The translations under genes were made by a program, and so were the position numbers. The notes below the pieces were generated by a model, which did no database searches, was not told where the DNA came from, and saw only the letters and a list, made by a program, of their open reading frames with translations. Source: an uncultured Desulfobacter sp. (lineage in GTDB: Bacteria > Desulfobacterota > Desulfobacteria > Desulfobacterales > Desulfobacteraceae). Taken from it: 64,000 bases of DNA. The stretch's first letter is position 1. Each line of letters begins with the position of its first letter. This document shows, piece by piece, positions 23,127 through 31,862 of this stretch. The stretch spans positions 3,162,001 to 3,226,000 of the forward strand of contig NZ_OY762929.1 of NCBI RefSeq assembly GCF_963666675.1, given 5' to 3'.

Positions 23127-24219
23127 AGGTCATTTGTCCATTCCCTGAAAAAAACAGGGTCAAGGTAATAAATGCATAGCCGGCAACGGCCAGTACCGCA
23201 AACCACTCATAAAATATACCCAGCGGTGCCAGCACCAATGCCGTGAGCCAGTGTACCATGATCACGGTGGTCGAGTGAAGCCTGATGGGGAAATCGTCAA
23301 ACCGGCAGATGACGGACAGACCGCACAGATTCCAGCCGTAAAGAGAAGCAAACACGTGAATATGCAGCAGCCATTTGGTTTTCAAAGGATCATACCCCGC
23401 TTGCATCTCCAGGCAAATATATGCAATGCCGGTCACGGCCGTTACGATCAGAAAGCCGATCCCCGAGGTTAAAAACTTTTTTTGCTGCATGTTGTCCGCA
23501 AAGGTGTAATATAGCATAAACACCATGACAACGGCGGTAAACAGCGCGGCGGTCACAAAAATCTGGGGCATGAATTTTTCAAATAAAATAAAAATAAAAA
23601 AGACAATCACCCCGACGGTAATGGTCCAGAAACAGACCTCCATAATGGATTTGCTCTGGGGGCCTTCAATCTTTTGAAGCATACCGAACACCAGCGAGAG
23701 GGTGACCAGGGACAAGGGAAATGAATACCCCAGAAAAAAGGTATTCAGGGTCAATTTTTCCATGTGCACCCAGTGGATGTACTCATTGTTGATGATCACC
23801 ACAGAGGCCATGGCAATGCCGATGGACAGACACAATAACGAGGCCTGGTGAAATTTTTCAGACACGGGCACCTTGGGTAAAAAAAACTGATAGGGCACCA
23901 GGGTAAATTTGTTGATGCGTACTCTTTCAACCAGGCCCCAGAGCACCACCGATACGGCTATGGTGAGCGGATACCATTTGAAAAAGGCAGTAAACGCATA
24001 GACCAGGGAAAACAAAAAAAACAGCTTCACTCGGCTGGACACGTTGTGCTGCCGCTCGGTGTAATACAGCAGAATCGTGCCGCCGCTGCACAGATTGAAT
24101 AAAAATATGTGCAAGCGCTCAAAACTTAACTCATCCAGAGGAAAATAGATATCGGCATATCCCAGTCCCAAAGCCAAAATCATCAAAGAGGAGAATAAAA
24201 TCTTTAATTTAATTGTCAT
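23116..24219 (-). CDS. Polytopic membrane protein of unknown function
   Basis: 367 residues with roughly ten to eleven hydrophobic helices. His-rich positions occur within helices (NEYIHWVHMEKL, KWLLHIHVFASLYGWNLCGL and TVIMVHWLTALVLAPLG), which could hold heme or metal, but no known family was recognised. It lies between the TIGR01777 epimerase (stop adjacent to this start) and the DHH phosphoesterase, in one operon. Function is open. Confidence 0.6.
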   Translation of the reverse strand: MTIKLKILFSSLMILALGLGYADIYFPLDELSFERLHIFLFNLCSGGTILLYYTERQHNVSSRVKLFFLFSLVYAFTAFFKWYPLTIAVSVVLWGLVERVRINKFTLVPYQFFLPKVPVSEKFHQASLLCLSIGIAMASVVIINNEYIHWVHMEKLTLNTFFLGYSFPLSLVTLSLVFGMLQKIEGPQSKSIMEVCFWTITVGVIVFFIFILFEKFMPQIFVTAALFTAVVMVFMLYYTFADNMQQKKFLTSGIGFLIVTAVTGIAYICLEMQAGYDPLKTKWLLHIHVFASLYGWNLCGLSVICRFDDFPIRLHSTTVIMVHWLTALVLAPLGIFYEWFAVLAVAGYAFITLTLFFSGNGQMTYDQ

Positions 24220-25623
24220 TTACTTTGTTCCGTCACTATTGTTTGCGGTACACCGTCCCAACTCATGGCCCAGGGCCGTTTCCAGCCTTGGGTACATAAA
24301 CCGATAACCGCTTTTAATTAATTTTTCAGGCAGAACCCTGGCAGAGGCCAGCAGGGTTTCCTTTCCCATCTCCCCCCAAAGGGCCGTCACCACCACCTCG
24401 GGCAGCACAAATGGCGCCCGTCTGCCCAGCACCCGTGCAAAGGTTCTGGTAAATTCACCATTGGTCACAGGTTCAGGGGCCGTGAGATTTACAGGTCCCC
24501 TGATTTCGTCGTTCCCAAGGATGTGGAGAATAGAACCCAGAACATCTTCCATTCCGATCCAGCTCATATATTGCCCACCACCGGCCAACCGTGGACCAAG
24601 CCCCATTAAAAACGGCAGATACATTCGCTCAAGGGCCCCGCCGGCCGGTGTCAGGACCACCCCGATGCGCAGTTGCACCGTGCGGATACCGGCTTTTTCG
24701 GCACCCATTGACGCGGCTTCCCACTGGCTGCAAACCCGGGAGATAAAACAATCCTTGCCTTCACTTTTTTCCGTCAACCTGTCGTCACCGCAATCCCCAT
24801 AAAACCCGATGGCGGATGCAGAGATGAAGGTGCCCGGCGGCCGGCCCATCCGTTTCATTTTTTCCACAAGCACCCGGGTGGGGATGACCCGTGAATCCAG
24901 AATTTTGGCACGCTGACGACTGGTCCATCTCCCCCTTGAAATATCCAACCCGTTTAAATTGATGACGGTGTCAACAGGCCCGACAGCATCCACATCAAAA
25001 ATATTTTGATACGGATCCCAAAAGCACGTACCTTCCGACCGGAGGCTAGGATCTCGAACCAGACGGATTACATCATGCCCACAGGTCGTTAAAAAAGAGA
25101 CCAGGGCCTTTCCAATGGGGCCTGACCCCCCTGAAATCAATATCCGTTGGGTTGGGATTTTGCCGACCCGGTGCTCCATATCATGTTTGAGCACCCGATG
25201 CCGATAGGTGAACATGCGTTCAAGCTCTTTTTTGGCATACCCATAAAAAGGAAGGCTGAAAATGCCGAATGGCAGCCGGAATTTAACCCGATCCTCCATC
25301 ACGGTCGAATCAGCTGTCTGTTCATGAAACAGATGGCTGTGCTCCCATTCCGCAAAGGGACCTTTTAACTGGTGGTCGCGGAACATTTGATTCTCTTTGT
25401 AATCAATATGCCGGGCCTGCCATGTCATGGGAATCCCAAACACCTTAATCTTGAAGGTGACTTCAACGCCCTTGTCGATCCCCCGGCCCTTTCTTGAAAC
25501 CAATGCCAACGGCGCCCAGGGCGGGGTAAGCCGGTTGATGGCGCCCGCTTTGGCATGCCAGGCAAAAACTTTGGAGACCGGGGCGTGGATTGTGGTTTTA
25601 TGCGTAAACACATTTTTAGTCAT
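24220..25623 (-). CDS. TIGR01777-type SDR epimerase fused to an SRPBCC domain
   Basis: 467 residues. Residues 1-150 form a START/SRPBCC ligand-binding domain (HAPVSKVFAWHAKAGAINRLTPPW). From about 160 there is an NAD(P)-binding domain with ILISGGSGPIGKALVSFL and the TIGR01777 hallmarks SASAIGFYGDCGDD, VQLRIGVVLTP, MSWIGMEDV and NLTAPEPVTNGEF. The active-site Tyr and the following sequence are as in YfcH. Members are nucleotide-sugar-epimerase-like with unknown substrate. The last residues (LGHELGRCTANN) match the usual end. Adjacent to the membrane protein downstream. Confidence 0.85.
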   Translation of the reverse strand: MTKNVFTHKTTIHAPVSKVFAWHAKAGAINRLTPPWAPLALVSRKGRGIDKGVEVTFKIKVFGIPMTWQARHIDYKENQMFRDHQLKGPFAEWEHSHLFHEQTADSTVMEDRVKFRLPFGIFSLPFYGYAKKELERMFTYRHRVLKHDMEHRVGKIPTQRILISGGSGPIGKALVSFLTTCGHDVIRLVRDPSLRSEGTCFWDPYQNIFDVDAVGPVDTVINLNGLDISRGRWTSRQRAKILDSRVIPTRVLVEKMKRMGRPPGTFISASAIGFYGDCGDDRLTEKSEGKDCFISRVCSQWEAASMGAEKAGIRTVQLRIGVVLTPAGGALERMYLPFLMGLGPRLAGGGQYMSWIGMEDVLGSILHILGNDEIRGPVNLTAPEPVTNGEFTRTFARVLGRRAPFVLPEVVVTALWGEMGKETLLASARVLPEKLIKSGYRFMYPRLETALGHELGRCTANNSDGTK

Positions 25624-25893
25624 ACGATTAAAGTCCTCAATTTTTCACAGCCAAAAAACTAACCACAAAATCAACAACTGGCAACTAGCCCGAAGCGATT
25701 GGGATATCATTTGGTTCTTTTACAAAAGTCATAATATAGGAATCCGTCACAACTTAAAATAATTTTATGGAAAGGCAATTGGGGGGTAAAGAGATGAAAA
25801 TGGAAGATACCCGGGGAATTTATTTGCCGAGGTGTAAAAAAAGCCGACGGTTAAGACCCATGGTCAAGTTCTATCAAATCAATTGAAAAAAAT
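25624..25893. other. Intergenic, no gene seen
   Basis: AT-rich DNA upstream of the epimerase gene (minus strand). No clear promoter or open frame with a ribosome site was found. Confidence 0.5.
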
Positions 25894-25927
25894 GACCCGC
25901 CATCTTTAAACATAAAGACGGCGGGCC
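25894..25927. terminator. Terminator of the superoxide reductase gene
   Basis: CCCGCC-A-TCTTTA pairs with TAAAGA-C-GGCGGG around an AACA loop. T runs lie on both sides (ATTTTTTTC on the minus strand), so it can act in both directions. Confidence 0.8.
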
Positions 25928-26008
25928 TTTTTATTTGGAAAAACCAGCATATGCTGTGCTTATAAATGCCTGTTCTTATCCAAAAGGACCTTTGATCTTA
26001 CATAAGTT

Positions 26009-26389
26009 TTAAGCTTTCCACAGCCCGTGAAGATTGCAATAGGCCATGGCTTCAACTTTGTCCGCATCGCATTTAAAAACCGCTTCGGGGGCCGCTTCCG
26101 GTTCGAGCATCATACGCTGAACATATGCACCGTCACAGGATACAAGTTCAATCCATTCAATATAATGTTCTTTTGCCATGGGATGAGCAACGCTGCCCAC
26201 AGACACTTTGTAACCACCTTCTATTTTTTCAAGTACGGGAACATGCTTTTCTTTAGCGGCATCAACTGTGTTGGCCACCAGGCGATCCATGGGTTTTCCG
26301 CAGCAGGTTGCCGGCGGTTGTTCACCATGAAGAACCTGAACAATATTGCCGCATTTTTGACACTTATAAATTCCCATTTTTTCAGCCAT
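26009..26389 (-). CDS. dfx: Desulfoferrodoxin (superoxide reductase)
   Basis: 126 residues. The N-terminal desulforedoxin site is CQKCGN...TCCGK (four Cys for Fe). The C-terminal reductase site has SVAHPMAKEHYIEWIEL and FKCDADKVEAMAYCNLHGLW, giving His4Cys1 iron coordination and the Glu-Lys dyad. It reduces superoxide to peroxide with electrons from rubredoxin. The ATG at 26389 has AAAGGAG 8 nt upstream; a GTG at 26398 overlaps that site and is unlikely. It follows a small gene of unknown function and ends at a strong terminator. Confidence 0.95.
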   Translation of the reverse strand: MAEKMGIYKCQKCGNIVQVLHGEQPPATCCGKPMDRLVANTVDAAKEKHVPVLEKIEGGYKVSVGSVAHPMAKEHYIEWIELVSCDGAYVQRMMLEPEAAPEAVFKCDADKVEAMAYCNLHGLWKA

Positions 26390-26461
26390 TGATAACACTC
26401 CTTTTGTTTTAAAAATTTTTGATACGCAGTCTGTGAGAGCCAGTTTTTGACCCTGCCATCG

Positions 26462-26689
26462 TCAATATGGGTTAAATACAGACGCTTTACCGAAGCTGTT
26501 CGTTTTTTTGGCCTTGAGCATCTGCTCAAGCATTTGCCCGGATAATTGCCTGCGGCCTTTGGTTGCCTCCCGGAATAAAGAGGCAATTTGAAAATAAAAT
26601 TCATTTTCAGACTTAATCGCACCATAAAAAGGAGCCCGTTTTGTTTCCGACCGGCTTTCAGCCTTCTGGTATGCAATCACTTTAGTCAT
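26462..26689 (-). CDS. Small protein of unknown function upstream of superoxide reductase
   Basis: 75 residues, MTKVIAYQKAESRSETK to SFGKASVFNPY, basic and probably helical in the middle. AAGGAGG lies 7 nt before the ATG, one of the best ribosome sites in the window, so it is likely real although no family was recognised. It is 72 nt upstream of dfx and probably shares its transcript. A different reading frame overlapping it (26221-26676) lacks a ribosome site. Confidence 0.55.
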   Translation of the reverse strand: MTKVIAYQKAESRSETKRAPFYGAIKSENEFYFQIASLFREATKGRRQLSGQMLEQMLKAKKTNSFGKASVFNPY

Positions 26690-26752
26690 TTTTTTGCCTC
26701 CTTAATTTAGCCGGGATGGATCCAAAGCATCCAAACCCGATTCTTAATCTAA

Positions 26753-26767
26753 TGCAGAAATTCTGCA
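26753..26767. promoter_or_regulatory. Palindrome TGCAGAA-A-TTCTGCA upstream of the dfx operon
   Basis: A perfect 7-1-7 inverted repeat about 65 nt upstream of the small gene's start. It is well placed for an operator controlling superoxide reductase. The regulator is not evident. Confidence 0.4.
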
Positions 26768-27251
26768 AAAACAATACCATCATTTATTTATTTGCGAATT
26801 AGTACCAGTATATTGCCGATATTTAAATTGAGCCGGGAATATAAGCTACCAAGCTCGCCACAAAAGGAAAGTGTTAACACATATATGTTTCATCAATACG
26901 TATCATTGACGATACATAATACACCTGATTGTAAAGTTATTTTTCGTAAGTTTTTTGTTTGATACTAATTGAAAGAATTTCTACGAATATAAAAAACACA
27001 AAAATAAAAAGCAAGAGAAAAAATCACTTTTTATATTATAAATATCCCGCAAATCCCTTGCCTTTCGAACAACGGCACCCATGTAAAGGCCGGGGATTTA
27101 CCACAAAGCCCAAATCTTTTTTTTCAACCGCTTGAAAAATAATGCAAAACAAACAAATCGCATAGCCCCCGGCAGGCGAAATCACGGCCACCCGTTACGA
27201 ATCAATTCGCCGTTAAAACACTATAAAAAACTTGCCCAGTAAATATATTTT
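26768..27251. other. AT-rich intergenic region
   Basis: About 480 bp between the divergent dfx and glutaredoxin transcription units. It is AT-rich and has no open frame with a ribosome site. It leads into repeat copy R3. Confidence 0.5.
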
Positions 27252-27347
27252 ATAAGAAAGTCTGTGTAACCGACACAGATCTTTTAACTTTCGTTGTGGG
27301 CTGAGCCTGGGTGTTGATAGACCAGGTCGGCCCATGGCCGTTATATG
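27252..27347 (-). repeat. Multi-hairpin dispersed repeat, copy R3
   Basis: Read on the minus strand: ATATAA, stem CGGCC-ATG-GGCCG, CCTGG...CCAGG with a TCTATCAACA loop, CAGCCCACAACGAAAG, then a stem GTCTGTGT...ACACAGA and CTTATAAA. Stem I differs from copies R1 and R2 by paired changes that keep base pairing. This is the only copy not directly after a stop codon. Confidence 0.75.
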
Positions 27348-27401
27348 AAACCCACACAAACACTCCCAAAGCTGCACAGTAGAAATCATAAAAATTGAAC
27401 A

Positions 27402-27431
27402 TTGACATCAAAATTTGACCCGGCATAATAT
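27402..27431 (+). promoter_or_regulatory. Candidate sigma-70 promoter of grx-ftr
   Basis: TTGACA (27402-27407) is followed after 16 nt by CATAAT, or after 18 nt by TAATAT. It is about 75 nt upstream of the glutaredoxin gene. Confidence 0.5.
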
Positions 27432-27504
27432 GTGCTTATTTTAGATCACCGGTAAGAAGAATGACATATAAAAGAAAAATTACATATAAAGGAGCAAGGC
27501 TAAA

Positions 27505-27768
27505 ATGGATAATTGTATCCCCAAACTATACGGATTAAGTACCTGCAGCCACTGTAGAGCCACCAGAAAGCTGTTCGACGAACACAACATTGAATATGAA
27601 TATGTACAGGTTGATGATTTCAAGGGGGATGAACGCAAGGAGATTCTCAAGGCGATAAAGGAGTTGAACCCGCGGTGCTCTTTTCCCACCATTGAAATAG
27701 ACAAAGGGACCGTAATTGTCGGCAACAAACAAAAAGATATTAAAAAGGCATTGGGAATAAGCGAATGA
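27505..27768 (+). CDS. Glutaredoxin-like protein
   Basis: 87 residues of the thioredoxin fold. The active site is LYGLSTCSHCRATRKLFDE, a CxxC pair (CSHC) at the usual place. SFPTIEIDKG includes the cis-Pro, and VGNKQKDIKKAL closes the fold. It reduces disulfides or serves as electron donor, as NrdH does. AAGGAG precedes the start. The stop overlaps the FTR gene by 4 nt (ATGA), so the pair is translationally coupled. The partner suggests reduction by ferredoxin rather than NADPH. Confidence 0.88.
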   Translation: MDNCIPKLYGLSTCSHCRATRKLFDEHNIEYEYVQVDDFKGDERKEILKAIKELNPRCSFPTIEIDKGTVIVGNKQKDIKKALGISE

Positions 27769-28094
27769 ACACAGAACAGCTGTATCAGGCACTCAAAAAA
27801 TCACAGGAGAAACAGGGCGCTTTTTTTAACAAGGATAAGGATCTGGTATTCGAACTGCTTGAAAGTCTGCAGCTCAACAGGGAAAGATACGGCTACATGG
27901 CCTGTCCCTGCCGTCTGGCCTGTGGAGACAGAGAGCACGACAAGGACATTATCTGTCCCTGTGAATACCGTAAGCCGGACATGGAAGAATTCGGGGCGTG
28001 TTACTGCGGACTCTATGTATCGGAAAGGGTGCACAACCTTGAGATGGTGCCCGAATTTGTCCCTGAAAGAAGACCGGTGGAAAAAATAATATAA
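27765..28094 (+). CDS. Ferredoxin:thioredoxin reductase catalytic-subunit-like protein
   Basis: 109 residues. The cysteines MACPCRLACGD, ICPCEYR and CYCGLY follow the CPC-x-C...CPC...C pattern of the FTR beta subunit, which binds a [4Fe-4S] cluster beside a redox disulfide. In plants and cyanobacteria it passes electrons from ferredoxin to thioredoxin. Anaerobic bacteria have stand-alone versions. Coupling to a glutaredoxin gene points to that protein as the substrate. No FTR alpha subunit is nearby. Confidence 0.88.
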   Translation: MNTEQLYQALKKSQEKQGAFFNKDKDLVFELLESLQLNRERYGYMACPCRLACGDREHDKDIICPCEYRKPDMEEFGACYCGLYVSERVHNLEMVPEFVPERRPVEKII

Positions 28095-28148
28095 GCCCTG
28101 GTCCGTCGACAAAAAGATGACCTAGTTCATTTTTTGTTCACACACTAA

Positions 28149-28184
28149 AAACGCCCTGCCCGGTATATGCCGGACAGGGCGTTT
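28149..28184. terminator. Terminator between ftr and exonuclease III genes
   Basis: AAACGCCCTG (28149-28158) pairs with CAGGGCGTTT (28175-28184), with an inner CCGG pair. It lies between convergent genes and can serve both. Confidence 0.8.
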
Positions 28185-28208
28185 GACATGAAAGGATGTG
28201 TGGTTGGT

Positions 28209-29000
28209 TTACACTTCAACCACCAATCCGACCGGGCAATGATCAGAACCAAAGATGTCATTGTCGATAAATGCGTCTTTTACAATACCGTTTTCAATGA
28301 GATCGCGGGTGACAAAAAAGTAATCGATGCGCCACCCCGCATTGTTTTTTCTTGCATTAAAACGGTAGGACCACCACGAATATTTCACCGTTTCAGGGTA
28401 AAAATGTCGAAAGGTGTCCACATATCCCATATCCACCATTTTATCCAGCACATCCCGTTCAACCCTTAAAAACCCGGACCGTTTGCTGTTGGGGCCAGGA
28501 TTTTTCAGATCGATTTCATTGTGGGCCGTATTAAAATCACCGGTGACGATGATTGATTTTCCCTCATCTCTTAATGTTTGGGCATAATCAAGGAACCAGT
28601 CATAAAACGCTAATTTATAGGAAAGTCTTTCATCGTTCATCTGGCCGTTGGGAAAATAGATATTAAACAGAACAAACGGTTCAAAATCCATTCGTATTAT
28701 TCGGCCTTCACCGTCATACTCGCTCTTTCCAAACTCGCTGGTCACAGCATCAGGCGCAATCCGCGTGTAAGAGACCACACCGGAGTACCCCTTTTTAACG
28801 GTTGAATAATTCCAGAAACTCTCATAGTCGCCAAACCGAATCATTGGGTCACTGCGCTGATCCTCCTGGAGTTTTGTCTCCTGGAGCATGAGAATATCGG
28901 GGTCCATGGCAGTTACCGAATCAAAAAAATCCTTTTTTAGTACCGCGCGAAGCCCGTTCACATTCCATGAAATCAACTTTAACTGCTTTTTGTTTCCCAT
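28209..29000 (-). CDS. xth: Exodeoxyribonuclease III
   Basis: 263 residues of the EEP nuclease family. Motifs are LKLISWNVNGLRA, DILMLQETKLQ with the metal-binding Glu, VTGDFNTAHNEID with the catalytic Asp/Asn, WSYRFNARKNNAGWRIDYFF and FGSDHCPVGL with the catalytic His. It cuts DNA at abasic sites and trims 3' ends in base-excision repair. It is a single gene following the rubrerythrin gene on the same strand. Length is normal for the family. Confidence 0.93.
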   Translation of the reverse strand: MGNKKQLKLISWNVNGLRAVLKKDFFDSVTAMDPDILMLQETKLQEDQRSDPMIRFGDYESFWNYSTVKKGYSGVVSYTRIAPDAVTSEFGKSEYDGEGRIIRMDFEPFVLFNIYFPNGQMNDERLSYKLAFYDWFLDYAQTLRDEGKSIIVTGDFNTAHNEIDLKNPGPNSKRSGFLRVERDVLDKMVDMGYVDTFRHFYPETVKYSWWSYRFNARKNNAGWRIDYFFVTRDLIENGIVKDAFIDNDIFGSDHCPVGLVVEV

Positions 29001-29038
29001 AGCCGGCCTGTTCTTTAGTTTTCGATCAGAATCAAGAA

Positions 29039-29500
29039 TTATCCTTCGTTGGCAGCCAGGTAATCGTCATACATGGATTCCAGACCAAGTTTATGTTTGG
29101 ACTCTTCCTGAACAAGGATCTGAAACAGTTTTTTTGCATCGGCGTTATCGGTTTCTTCCCCGAGCACCTGATACAGTTTGACTGATTTTTCCTCTCTTTT
29201 CATGGCCAGTTTTAAAACTTCGGGCATGGGCATGCCTTTTTCGTATTCGGTCTCAACCATGTAGTTACTTATTTTAAGATCAGGAATGGTTGCAAGCTCA
29301 TAACTGTCAATCATCTCCTTGTTTCCGGAAATATCGGAAAGCAACGTCACATGTTTTTGTTCCTCTTTGGAAAAATCCATGAACGTCTGTTTCAATGCTT
29401 CAGAGGGTGCCTCCTGGGCGAAAGATGCATAAAGTTCTACAGCGTCTTTTTCTCTGTCAATGGCAAATTGCAGAATCTCATCTACGGATTTAAAATTCAT
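29039..29500 (-). CDS. Rubrerythrin-like ferritin-fold protein (no rubredoxin domain)
   Basis: 153 residues from the ATG at 29500, which has AAAGGAGGT 7 nt upstream. Two ferritin-like half motifs are seen: DREKDAVELYASFA with KEEQKHVTLL, and KREEKSVKLYQVLG with QEESKHKLGLE, together giving the Glu/His ligands of a di-iron site. Rubrerythrins reduce hydrogen peroxide. Here the C-terminal rubredoxin domain is absent, so an external rubredoxin must supply electrons. A strong promoter lies upstream. Confidence 0.88.
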   Translation of the reverse strand: MNFKSVDEILQFAIDREKDAVELYASFAQEAPSEALKQTFMDFSKEEQKHVTLLSDISGNKEMIDSYELATIPDLKISNYMVETEYEKGMPMPEVLKLAMKREEKSVKLYQVLGEETDNADAKKLFQILVQEESKHKLGLESMYDDYLAANEG

Positions 29501-29588
29501 TGGTACTACCTCCTTTGCTGGTGTTATCCTTTTATTCAGTATCAAGTAAACCATTTTCATGCTGAATGTTTACCCAAAATCAGCAATT

Positions 29589-29616
29589 TTTATACCATCT
29601 GATTTGGTAAGGTCAA
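29589..29616 (-). promoter_or_regulatory. Sigma-70 promoter of the rubrerythrin gene
   Basis: On the minus strand TTGACC (29611-29616) and TATAAA (29589-29594) are 16 nt apart, each matching five of six consensus bases. It is about 90 nt upstream of the start. Confidence 0.6.
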
Positions 29617-29844
29617 ATAGTTTTATGTACTGTAGCACATTTGCCAATGATATCATAGCGTGCCCGATACGCGGTATGCGAAATTGGGCAAAAATATGTT
29701 TCACCTAAATCCGGCACACGCCAAGCCTTGCATATCCGGCCAAAGGACGTTTGCAATATTTAGGTTTCATACGTTTTTGTCTCAGGCAAAGTTGTGTCAC
29801 AAATCCGGTACATTTTAACATGTTGCGCTGTTGCGGTGCCGTCC

Positions 29845-30702
29845 CTATTCAAACCGACCGGTGATATAATCCTCGGTGAGTTGGTGCAGCGGATTTAAGA
29901 ACAATTGATCCGTGGGCCCGACTTCAATGAGATTTCCCTGGTGAAAATAGGCCGTACGCTGGGAGATCCGGGATGCCTGCTGCATGGAGTGGGTCACAAT
30001 GGCAATGGTGTAATTTTGCTTGAGTTCATCAATGAGTTCTTCGATAATGGCCGTGGCAATGGGGTCCAGAGAAGAACAGGGTTCATCCATGAGAATCACC
30101 TCCGGGTTCACCGCAATGGCCCTGGCAATGCACAGACGCTGCTGCTGCCCGCCGGACAGGCTGGTGCCCGGCATCTTCAGCCGGTCCTTGACTTCCCCCC
30201 AGAGCCCTGCCCGTTTCAACGCGTCCACAACCAACGCGTCGGTCTCGTCCCGATTCTGGACAAGGCCGTGAATCCTTGCACCGTAGGCAATGTTGTTGTA
30301 AATGGATTTGGGGAAGGGATTGGGCTTTTGGAACACCATGCCCACCTGGGCCCGCAGAGGTACCACATCCACATCAGAATCGTATATATTCTTTCCGTCC
30401 ATGATGACCTGACCGGTCACTTCACATCCATCAACCGTATCGTTCATCCGGTTCAAACAGCGCAAAAAAGTTGATTTGCCGCACCCGGAGGGCCCGATCA
30501 TGGCAAGGACTTCGTTGCGGCCGATGTCCATGGAAATATCGCTGATCGCCTTTTTGGAGTCGTAATAAACCGCCAGATTCCGGCAGCTCATTCTTGGATC
30601 ATCAACCGTCGTCTGCCCCACGGTTGTTCGCTCCGTGCGCTCAATCAACGGACTCCGCCCGGGTCTTTTGGGTGAAGGGCCGGTTGTCTGTTCTTCATTC
30701 AT
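29845..30702 (-). CDS. pstB: Phosphate ABC transporter ATP-binding protein
   Basis: 285 residues. The first ~35 are a polar extension. The ABC parts follow: Walker A GPSGCGKSTFLRCLNRMND, FQKPNPFPKSIYNN typical of PstB, signature LSGGQQQRLCIARA, Walker B ILMDEPCSSLDP and the H-loop VTHSM. It drives phosphate import through PstC/PstA. It is last in the order pstC, pstA, pstS, pstB, which is unusual because pstS normally comes first. No phoU follows; the downstream DNA is intergenic and then the rubrerythrin gene. Confidence 0.95.
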   Translation of the reverse strand: MNEEQTTGPSPKRPGRSPLIERTERTTVGQTTVDDPRMSCRNLAVYYDSKKAISDISMDIGRNEVLAMIGPSGCGKSTFLRCLNRMNDTVDGCEVTGQVIMDGKNIYDSDVDVVPLRAQVGMVFQKPNPFPKSIYNNIAYGARIHGLVQNRDETDALVVDALKRAGLWGEVKDRLKMPGTSLSGGQQQRLCIARAIAVNPEVILMDEPCSSLDPIATAIIEELIDELKQNYTIAIVTHSMQQASRISQRTAYFHQGNLIEVGPTDQLFLNPLHQLTEDYITGRFE

Positions 30703-30753
30703 TTTTATTTTTATCTATCCTTTAAAAAAGTCTGTGTAAACCTACCGGACCTG

Positions 30754-31818
30754 TCAATTGAGATCATCCAAAGTTAAAGGAATAAGGTCTTTAACAACTT
30801 TTCTATAATACCTGCGTTCCTCCGGCGGCATGGGGATCAACCCCTTGGTTGACAGGTATCCCTCATCTCCCCAGGTATTTTCATTGGTGAACTCATCCAG
30901 GTACGCCCTCATACCGGGAATGCTGTCGACATGGGCCTTTTTTACATAAAAATACAAGGGACGGGACAGGGGATACTTTGCCTGGGCAATGGTCTCAAAT
31001 GTCGGCGGCACACGATCAATAGGCGCGCCCTGGATCCGATCACTGTTCTGATCCAAAAAGGAAAAACCAAAAACGCCTAACGTGTTATCGGATCTAATCA
31101 GTTTTTCCACGATCAGGTTATCATTCTCCCCGGCCTCGATATAAGCCCCGTCTTCCCGGATGCTGTGACATATCTCCTTGTATCTTTTCTTGTCCGATTT
31201 TTTTAATTGCGCAATCCATGCAACGGTATTTGCCCCGCCTTCCATGGCCAGGGTCATAAATGCATCACGGGTGCCGGAGGTGGGCGGGGGACCGAGCACC
31301 TCAATTTTGGAGGCAGGAAGAGATGGATTTAATTGCTGCCAGGTTTTATAGGGATTGGGCTGCAACGCCCCGGCCTCCCCCGGCACGGGAACCTGTCTGG
31401 CCAGAGCGAGGAACAGATCTTTTCTGGTCAGTTTGAACACCCGATTGTGTTTGGAATTTGCAACAACAATACCGTCGTAGCCGATTTTGACCTCAACAAC
31501 CTCTTTGACACCGTTTTTAAAATCATGTATCAGCTGACTTCTGGTAATCCGGGACGAGGCGTTGGTAATATCCGGATACCCGACACCAATGCCGGCGCCG
31601 AAAAGCTTATGCCCGCCCCCCGATCCCGTGGATTCAATTTTCGGTACTTTGTAATGGGTCTTCTTTCCAAAATTTTCTGCCACCACAGTGGCAAACGGAT
31701 AAATGGTGGAAGATCCCACAATGGAAATATAGTCCCTTGCAGCATCGGCCTTTGCCGAAAGCGTTCCCAAAATCAACAGGTAGACCAAGGCAATCCAAGC
31801 GACATTCAATTTTTTCAT
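30754..31818 (-). CDS. pstS: Phosphate-binding periplasmic protein
   Basis: 354 residues with a signal peptide (MKKLNVAWIALVYLLILG to KADAARD). Phosphate contacts are visible in IVGSSTIYPFA, ESTGSGGGHKLF and GPPPTSGTRDAFM. The binding protein delivers phosphate to the PstCA channel. It lies third in the cluster, after the permease genes, 44 nt from pstA. The sequence belongs to the PstS-like subgroup with the extended ending found in many marine and anaerobic bacteria. A narrow alternative is another oxyanion; the pstB neighbour supports phosphate. Confidence 0.92.
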   Translation of the reverse strand: MKKLNVAWIALVYLLILGTLSAKADAARDYISIVGSSTIYPFATVVAENFGKKTHYKVPKIESTGSGGGHKLFGAGIGVGYPDITNASSRITRSQLIHDFKNGVKEVVEVKIGYDGIVVANSKHNRVFKLTRKDLFLALARQVPVPGEAGALQPNPYKTWQQLNPSLPASKIEVLGPPPTSGTRDAFMTLAMEGGANTVAWIAQLKKSDKKRYKEICHSIREDGAYIEAGENDNLIVEKLIRSDNTLGVFGFSFLDQNSDRIQGAPIDRVPPTFETIAQAKYPLSRPLYFYVKKAHVDSIPGMRAYLDEFTNENTWGDEGYLSTKGLIPMPPEERRYYRKVVKDLIPLTLDDLN

Positions 31819-31862
31819 AGGTAACTCCTGAAATCTGCGTTGTATAATAAGAAATTCGGGCC

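Noticed and set aside
26221..26676. A 151-codon minus-strand frame overlapping dfx and the small gene
   Set aside because: It lacks a ribosome site and overlaps superoxide reductase in another frame.
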